A stretch of 12,604 bases of DNA, taken from positions 1,542-14,145 of the forward strand of contig PLQY01000104.1 of the NCBI GenBank assembly GCA_003160265.1, given 5' to 3'. This stretch comes from Peptococcaceae bacterium. Its GTDB lineage: Bacteria; Bacillota; DSM-12270; Thermacetogeniales; Thermacetogeniaceae. A model generated the notes under the pieces. It saw only the letters and a list, made by a program, of their open reading frames with translations. It did no database searches and was not told the origin of the DNA. Of the stretch, positions 9,411 to 12,604 are shown piece after piece (position 1 is the first letter of the stretch; each line of letters begins with the position of its first letter). A program made the translations under genes and the position numbers.

Positions 9411-9508
9411 CCCGCGTCGCCGCGGACACCCTTGCCTTAAGCTACGGCTACTGCTACCTTCACCGTTCGGGACTTTCACCCTATGGACAGCGCCCATGCC
9501 GGGCGCAC
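9411..9508 (-). mobile_element. 5' end fragment of a group II intron
   Basis: Reading the minus strand from 9508, the sequence starts GTGCGCCCGGCATGGGCGC and continues with TATAGGGTGAAAGTCCC, GGTGAAGGTAGCAGTAGCC, GCTTAAGGCAAGGGTGTCC and GCGGCGACGCGG. This is the familiar 5' boundary and start of domain I of bacterial group II introns (GUGCG at the splice site, then the AGGGUG/AAGUCCC region). About 98 bases are recognisable. After that a short GGGGGC/GCCCCC hairpin (9397-9413) leads into unrelated DNA. There is no reverse transcriptase (LtrA-type) gene and no domain V, so it cannot splice or move. It begins directly after the hairpin at 9513-9548, the kind of site used by class C introns; the class itself is inference. 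Confidence 0.7.
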
Positions 9509-9512
9509 AAAT

Positions 9513-9548
9513 AAAATAATCGACTCCGAACATAGAGTCGACTATTTT
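9513..9548. terminator. Bidirectional intrinsic terminator after the short stalk-protein gene
   Basis: The arms 9513-9526 and 9535-9548 pair with one mismatch around the 8-base loop CGAACATA; the core is TCGACTC/GAGTCGA. Plus-strand reading ends in CTATTTTT; minus-strand reading ends in TTATTTTATTT. It lies 37 bases downstream of the stop of the minus-strand gene at 9586 and is probably its terminator, with the group II intron fragment inserted just after it. Confidence 0.65.
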
Positions 9549-9585
9549 TGAACCGGCATTCAGAATAAGCAGCATGGCAGCTCAA

Positions 9586-10083
9586 TCATCTGGTCAACAA
9601 CGCAGTCCAGGTGACCGGCTGCCAGGCAACCTGGTAGCCTAGAGCCTGGAACAGTGGCCTCAGGGGCAGAAACAGGCATCCGGACAGATCCGGAGGCGAG
9701 GCGCCTAGATCTACCCTTGAAATCTGGACAAACTGGGCAGCAATGCCTGGGCCTGGTCCGTTGGTAACGGTCAGCGTGTTCGATCCCAGGGTGACACCGG
9801 CTGTCAATTTTCGTGATCCCTCGACCCAGCTGAAAGAGGCCTCTTGATTGGCCGGGTCCCACTGCAGTCCTGCATTCAGAATAACGGCCAAGCCCCGCAA
9901 GGGAACAAACATACGGCCGTTCATGATGACCGGAACCGGCTGCAACTCGTAGACCTGGCCATCCACGGTGCAAGCCGGGCTCCCGGCCGTAAAGGCCAGG
10001 TTCGCCGCCTGAGCCCTGGCCGGAATGGCCTTCAGCGTTAAAAAAGCAGCCAGGATCAAGGTGATCATGGCCAGTCTTCTCAT
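9586..10083 (-). CDS. Short secreted stalk-domain (copper amine oxidase N-terminal-like) protein
   Basis: A 165-residue exported protein. The signal peptide is MRRLAMITLILAAFLTLKA followed by a probable AxA cleavage (PARAQA, about residue 24). The rest is one stalk unit pair: VDGQVYELQPVPVIMNG, MFVPLRGLAVILNAGLQWDP, LTAGVTLGSNTLTV and LFLPLRPLFQALGYQVAWQP. These 'PLR..F/L..LG..V.W' motifs define the domain, which is thought to be a non-catalytic surface or extracellular-matrix module. The inserted loop between the halves (NGPGPGIAAQFVQISRVDLG) is unusual. The start ATG (10081-10083) has AAAGGAG 6 bases upstream. It is transcribed away from the lipoprotein gene; the space between them holds its own promoter and promoter module copy 2. 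Function beyond export and the fold is unknown. Confidence 0.85.
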   Translation of the reverse strand: MRRLAMITLILAAFLTLKAIPARAQAANLAFTAGSPACTVDGQVYELQPVPVIMNGRMFVPLRGLAVILNAGLQWDPANQEASFSWVEGSRKLTAGVTLGSNTLTVTNGPGPGIAAQFVQISRVDLGASPPDLSGCLFLPLRPLFQALGYQVAWQPVTWTALLTR

Positions 10084-10122
10084 ATGCTTCTCCTTTCTCC
10101 CTCATGTCAATGTGCTGGGGAT

Positions 10123-10151
10123 ATTGTACCACCTCACCCCCTTAAAAGGGG
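10123..10151 (-). promoter_or_regulatory. Extended -10 promoter with overlapping dyad for the short stalk gene
   Basis: The minus strand has TGGTACAAT, an extended -10 box (TACAAT at 10123-10128), 40 bases before the ATG. There is no good -35 box. Where one would lie, the sequence is the dyad CCCCTTAAAAGGGG (10138-10151). That layout suggests a regulator-dependent promoter; the regulator is not identified. Confidence 0.45.
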
Positions 10152-10178
10152 TAAGTATTCCCGCAACGATTTTAAAAA

Positions 10179-10303
10179 TTTACGTCTTCGTTAACATGGA
10201 TGAAACAAATGAACTACTGTTTGTAACAATTGTGTGATAGACTATCGACTGTAGTGTGTGTAATTCTATTTTTATGCTGCACGATGGCGGTGTATGGCTC
10301 CAG
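10179..10303 (+). promoter_or_regulatory. Promoter module copy 2, upstream of the lipoprotein gene
   Basis: This copy is nearly identical to copy 3 from the TTTACGTCTTCG stretch (10179) through to ATGGCTCCAGAA (10303). It contains TTAACA (10191-10196), the arms ACAAA and TTTGT flanking ten bases, GTAACA (10223-10228 within TTTGTAACAATT), the perfect dyad GATAG-A-CTATC (10226-10236 region) and the -10-like TGTAAT (10259-10264). The TTAACA to -10 distance is 68 bases, as in the other copies. About 215 bases of leader follow before the ATG at 10482. In that leader I see only a tiny ORF (ATG 10347, four codons) and no riboswitch I recognise. Confidence 0.6.
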
Positions 10304-10481
10304 AACTAATGCCCCTTATTTTTTGAACTGGGAGGCGTCAGGCTTAATGGATGACTCTTAAAAAGCCTTGTTTCAACGGAACCTACAAGCATCTGATTGA
10401 GCAAAGCCGTCTTGTCGGGGAAAGGCCTGGCCAAAGGGCAGATGGTGTTTCATGGAAACTGCTATATTAGGAGGCGAAAGC

Positions 10482-11207
10482 ATGAAGAAGAGAGTGATCT
10501 GGTGTTTGTTGGCGTCGTTGATTGTTGTCGGTGTCCTGGTGGCAGGTTGCAGCAAAAGCAGTTCCACTGGCAGCAGCCCGACGGCTGGCAGCCAGTCGGT
10601 TACCACTCAGAGCCCGACGGCTACCACTCAGAGCCAGTCGAGCGGCAGCCAGACGTTAGCAGATTTAATTGCAAAGTCCAAGCAGGGGAGAAGCATGCAG
10701 GCCGACTTCACCGTTACCACCTCCAAAGGTACAGCCAACGGAACGATATGGAAGCAAAAGGACATGGCGAAGATCGAAACCACTGTCAATGGCCAGCAGT
10801 CTGTAATGATCATCAACTATGCCGACAATACCATGATTGAATATCAGCCAGCCCGTAACATGGGAGTGAAAATGAAGCTGCCATCCACGTCCCAGGACGC
10901 TAGTAGCTACCTGAACGGCGTCGACCCGAGCACTGTGCAGGACCTCGGGACGGCAGTCATAAATGGTGAGACCTGCCGCGTTATTCAATACACCATGGCA
11001 AGCGCGCCGACTACGACGATAAAAATGTGGCTGAGCGAGGATCTGGACTTTCCTGTCCAAATGATTAGCACCAACGCGAACGGCAATACCACGACGATGG
11101 ATTACACGAACATCACGGTGGGTACGCTGCCCAGCGACACCTTCAGCGTGCCGGCCGGCATAACGATCAGGGATATGACCAACGTGAACCTGCCTTCTCA
11201 ACCATAA
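10482..11207 (+). CDS. LolA-like secreted lipoprotein
   Basis: A 241-residue lipoprotein. The signal sequence MKKRVIWCLLASLIVVGVLVAGC ends in the lipobox VAGC, so the mature protein should be anchored by Cys 23 to the outer face of the membrane. A low-complexity Ser/Thr/Gln linker follows (to about residue 55, with SPTAGSQSVTTQ and SPTATTQSQ as imperfect repeats). The remainder is a beta-rich domain: ADLIAKSKQGRSMQADFTVT, TANGTIWKQKDMAKIET, NYADNTMIEYQPARNMGVKM, GETCRVIQYTM, KMWLSEDLDFPVQM, TFSVPAGITIRDM. This is the pattern of LolA/LppX-like lipid-binding folds found as lipoproteins in Gram-positives. I chose ATG 10482 because AGGAGG stands about 8 bases upstream; the ATG at 10452 has none and would spoil the signal peptide. 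Promoter module copy 2 lies upstream. The ligand is unknown. Confidence 0.85.
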   Translation: MKKRVIWCLLASLIVVGVLVAGCSKSSSTGSSPTAGSQSVTTQSPTATTQSQSSGSQTLADLIAKSKQGRSMQADFTVTTSKGTANGTIWKQKDMAKIETTVNGQQSVMIINYADNTMIEYQPARNMGVKMKLPSTSQDASSYLNGVDPSTVQDLGTAVINGETCRVIQYTMASAPTTTIKMWLSEDLDFPVQMISTNANGNTTTMDYTNITVGTLPSDTFSVPAGITIRDMTNVNLPSQP

Positions 11208-11303
11208 AAAGCAGTTGGGGAGGAGCTGTTGGTAATCCTGCTAGCGCTCGTATGGTGGCGCCAGCCCGGCACAAGCACGATGCGTGCTCAGGTAAGCATT
11301 ACT

Positions 11304-11351
11304 AGGACAGAGGCGGCCCGGAGTAAAAAAACACCGGGCCGCCTCTGTCCT
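11304..11351. terminator. Very strong hairpin between the lipoprotein and response-regulator genes
   Basis: A perfect 18-bp stem (11304-11321 with 11334-11351, arm starting AGGACAGAGGCGG) closes an A-rich 12-base loop (T-rich on the minus strand). It lies between the convergent 3' ends of the lipoprotein gene and the response regulator, so it is probably a shared transcription barrier. No T-run follows the stem on either strand, which is odd for an intrinsic terminator. Confidence 0.5.
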
Positions 11352-11359
11352 GGCGCCAG

Positions 11360-11388
11360 TTGCCTAAGTTATGAAGAGAAGTTATAAT
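11360..11388 (+). promoter_or_regulatory. Candidate antisense promoter reading into the response-regulator gene
   Basis: TTGCCT (11360-11365), a 17-base spacer and a perfect TATAAT (11383-11388) lie on the plus strand, just outside the 3' end of the minus-strand regulator. No plus-strand gene follows, so a transcript would be antisense to the regulator. This is based on box match and spacing only. Confidence 0.3.
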
Positions 11389-11412
11389 ATAGCTCAGCAA
11401 GGGCAACCTGCT

Positions 11413-12132
11413 TCAGGCCAGTGCCGGGCTATGGCCTCTGTACCGGTAGCCCACGTATCTGATGGATTCGATCAGGAAATCATTGCTCCCGGCTTTTTTG
11501 AATTTCATTCGGAGGCGCCGGATGTGGACGTCTACGGTACGGGTTTCCAGCGCATATTCGTTGCCCCAGATCGCATCCAGGATCTCGTTGCGGGTAAGGG
11601 CCCGGCCCGGGTTTTTGACAAGCAGGGCGAGTAGTTCGAATTCCTTGAAGGTAAGGGCAATCTTCCGGCTCTGGTAGAAAACCTCCCGTGTGACAAGGTC
11701 AATCTCCCCATCGCCGAAAGGCAGCCTGTCAGCATTGGCAACTGCCGCCTGTTCCATCCTGGTCCTGCGTAAAACGGATTTGACTCTCGAGATCAGTTCA
11801 TGGTAGCGGATCGGCTTTCCTATGTAATCGTCCGCCCCCAGTTCCAACCCCACCACGCTGTCTATCTCGCTGCTTTTAACAGAAAGCATGATCACGGGTA
11901 CGTGATTGAGCGCCCTGTCCGAGCGGATCTGGCGCAACGTTTCCAGACCGCCCATCCCTGGCAGCAAGACATCCAGGATTACGGCATCCACTTCGGTGGT
12001 CCTGAGGATCTCCAGGGCATTTTCCCCCGAATCAGCCTGCAAGACGTCAAATCCTTCCTGCTTGAGAGCAGACTCGGCCAGTCTCCTGATATCCGCATCA
12101 TCATCCACAATCAGGATAGTCTTCCTGAACAT
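11413..12132 (-). CDS. OmpR/PhoB-family response regulator
   Basis: A 239-residue DNA-binding regulator. The receiver domain (1-120) has the acidic cluster VDDDADIR, the phosphoacceptor Asp in AVILDVLLPGMGG, Ser in the switch position (VIMLSVKSSE) and Lys in IGKPIR. The winged helix (about 140-235) shows LTFKEFELLALLVKNPGRAL, RNEILDAIWG, TRTVDVHIRRLRMKFKK and the wing IESIRYVGYRYRG. I start it at ATG 12130-12132, with GGAGG about 4 bases upstream; a GTG at 12144 would place this ribosome binding site inside the gene. No histidine kinase gene is adjacent within the window, so it is an orphan here; the phosphorelay protein at 1485-7059 is the nearest candidate partner (inference). Its promoter overlaps promoter module copy 3, which suggests autoregulation. 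A deleted copy lies at 7078-7360. Confidence 0.93.
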   Translation of the reverse strand: MFRKTILIVDDDADIRRLAESALKQEGFDVLQADSGENALEILRTTEVDAVILDVLLPGMGGLETLRQIRSDRALNHVPVIMLSVKSSEIDSVVGLELGADDYIGKPIRYHELISRVKSVLRRTRMEQAAVANADRLPFGDGEIDLVTREVFYQSRKIALTFKEFELLALLVKNPGRALTRNEILDAIWGNEYALETRTVDVHIRRLRMKFKKAGSNDFLIESIRYVGYRYRGHSPALA

Positions 12133-12191
12133 TACTCCTCCCACCCGAGGTTACGTCTATCAATTACTGGGAACCGGGTAGATCAATTTTA

Positions 12192-12220
12192 ATAGTACCA
12201 TAAAATTACGTCTTCGTTAA
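12192..12220 (-). promoter_or_regulatory. Promoter of the response regulator, overlapping module copy 3
   Basis: On the minus strand, TTAACG (12215-12220), a 17-base spacer and TACTAT (12192-12197) are preceded by TG in extended -10 position (TGGTACTAT). The -35 box shares its TTAA with the first TTAACA repeat of module copy 3. A further TGATAGAC half-site lies in the leader (12155-12162, minus strand). Confidence 0.55.
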
Positions 12221-12332
12221 CATGGATGAAACAAATGAACGACTGTTTGTAACAACTGCGTGATAGACTATCGACTGTAGTGTGTGTAATTCTATTTTTA
12301 TGCTGCATGGATGGCACTGAATGGCTCCAGAA
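12204..12332 (+). promoter_or_regulatory. Promoter module copy 3, between the response regulator and the right-edge gene
   Basis: It shows the same order as copies 1 and 2: TTACGTCTTCG, TTAACA (12217-12222), ACAAA/TTTGT arms, TTTGTAACAA, the perfect dyad GATAG-A-CTATC (12262-12272), and the -10-like TGTAAT (12285-12290), again 68 bases from TTAACA. Homology with copy 2 runs on into the leader as far as ATGGCTCCAGAA. Its orientation points to the gene beginning near 12440. Confidence 0.6.
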
Positions 12333-12439
12333 TTCCGATCTCTGTTAAACCCTTTGCCCTACATCCTACTTTTGGCTTCCGACTTCTTTTCAAGGAAACG
12401 GATAGGCAAATCTGACACCAGAAAGGTGGGATATCTCGC

Positions 12440-12604
12440 ATTCAACGCTTCACAAGATTCCGTAACGTCATACTGTTGGTGGTCCTGCTGGCGCTCGCGG
12501 CAGCGCAAAACCTGTACAACGGTCCCATATTCACAATCAAGGCGCGCCTCAGAGCTACGAGTTCCAGGCCGCCTTTTTAACCCAGTTGGAAATATTTCCA
12601 ACTG
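12440..12604 (+). pseudogene. Start of an exported protein gene, partial and probably frameshifted
   Basis: An open frame encodes QRFTRFRNVILLVVLLALAA then AQNLYNGPIFTI, which looks like a signal or anchor sequence. AAGGTGGG lies 9 bases before an ATT codon at 12440, the only position with proper spacing; no ATG, GTG or TTG exists in this frame after the stop at 12413. The frame stops at 12580, but a second frame opening at about 12541 (GAPQSYEFQAAFLTQLEIFP) reads as a natural continuation, so one base seems to be missing near 12540. The gene leaves the window at the right edge. Module copy 3 is upstream, as for the other exported proteins. It could be a pseudogene or a region of poor sequence; the family is not recognised. 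Confidence 0.4.
12583..12604. repeat. 22-base perfect palindrome at the window edge
   Basis: The arm CAGTTGGAAAT (12583-12593) is followed directly by its exact reverse complement (12594-12604) with no loop. The window ends exactly where the palindrome does. It could be a real site or a fold-back artefact at a contig end. Confidence 0.6.

Noticed and set aside
10265..10480. Possible c-di-GMP or other riboswitch in the long leaders after the promoter modules
   Set aside because: Fragments such as GCAAAGCC and GGCAAA recall the GEMM motif, but the core order and the second helix are missing, and the leaders of the three copies diverge.
11229..11387. TTG-started frame of 52 codons after the lipoprotein gene, with a hydrophobic start
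   Set aside because: It has an acceptable ribosome binding site but reads straight through the 18-bp hairpin, and the rest of the protein looks random.
12359..12601. Minus-strand frame of 80 codons at the right edge
   Set aside because: It is a shadow of the plus-strand exported-protein sequence and of the terminal palindrome, with no ribosome binding site.

Overview
The window looks like chromosomal DNA of a spore-former-type Firmicute, probably a Peptococcaceae-like clostridium (Desulfotomaculum/Pelotomaculum type). The clues are an ANTAR regulator gene directly upstream of glutamine synthetase, several secreted 'copper amine oxidase N-terminal' (stalk) domain proteins, strong AGGAGG-type ribosome binding sites and moderately GC-rich coding DNA. 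This assignment is inference; no rRNA or tRNA gene is present to test it.

Left block (1-1020, minus strand): the 5' end of glnA, preceded by a gene for an ANTAR-domain antiterminator-type response regulator. A good sigma-A promoter (985-1013) lies about 190 bases upstream of that gene. The leader between them holds a terminator-like hairpin, so the operon may be controlled by attenuation. From 1010 to 1470 no gene is supported. This stretch holds a cluster of perfect hairpins resembling the end of an IS200/IS605-type element and a candidate promoter for the next gene.

Central block (1485-7059, plus strand): a giant signalling protein of about 1,857 residues if read through one frameshift. 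Its order is a truncated protein-kinase-like domain, an AAA/NACHT-like ATPase, a long helical TPR-like region, GAF, HisKA, HATPase, receiver and Hpt. A run of seven C bases inside the H-box splits it into two frames.

Right block (7078-12604): a repeat-rich accessory region. It contains an intact OmpR/PhoB-family response regulator (11413-12132), an internally deleted pseudogene copy of that regulator fused to the tail of a stalk-domain gene (7078-7582), and a secreted Ig-like/beta-propeller/stalk protein (7868-9271). It also contains a short secreted stalk protein (9586-10083), a LolA-like lipoprotein (10482-11207), a 5' fragment of a group II intron next to a terminator hairpin (9411-9508), and a damaged or partial exported-protein gene at the right edge.

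The most interesting signal is a promoter module present three times (about 7661, 10191 and 12217). It has TTAACA-like direct repeats, a GATAG-A-CTATC dyad and a -10 box at exactly the same distance (68 bases) in every copy. Two copies precede secreted-protein genes. The third lies between the response regulator, whose own promoter it overlaps, and the right-edge gene. The simplest reading is a local regulon in which the OmpR-family regulator, possibly phosphorylated through the nearby hybrid kinase, controls cell-surface proteins and itself. That link is inference.
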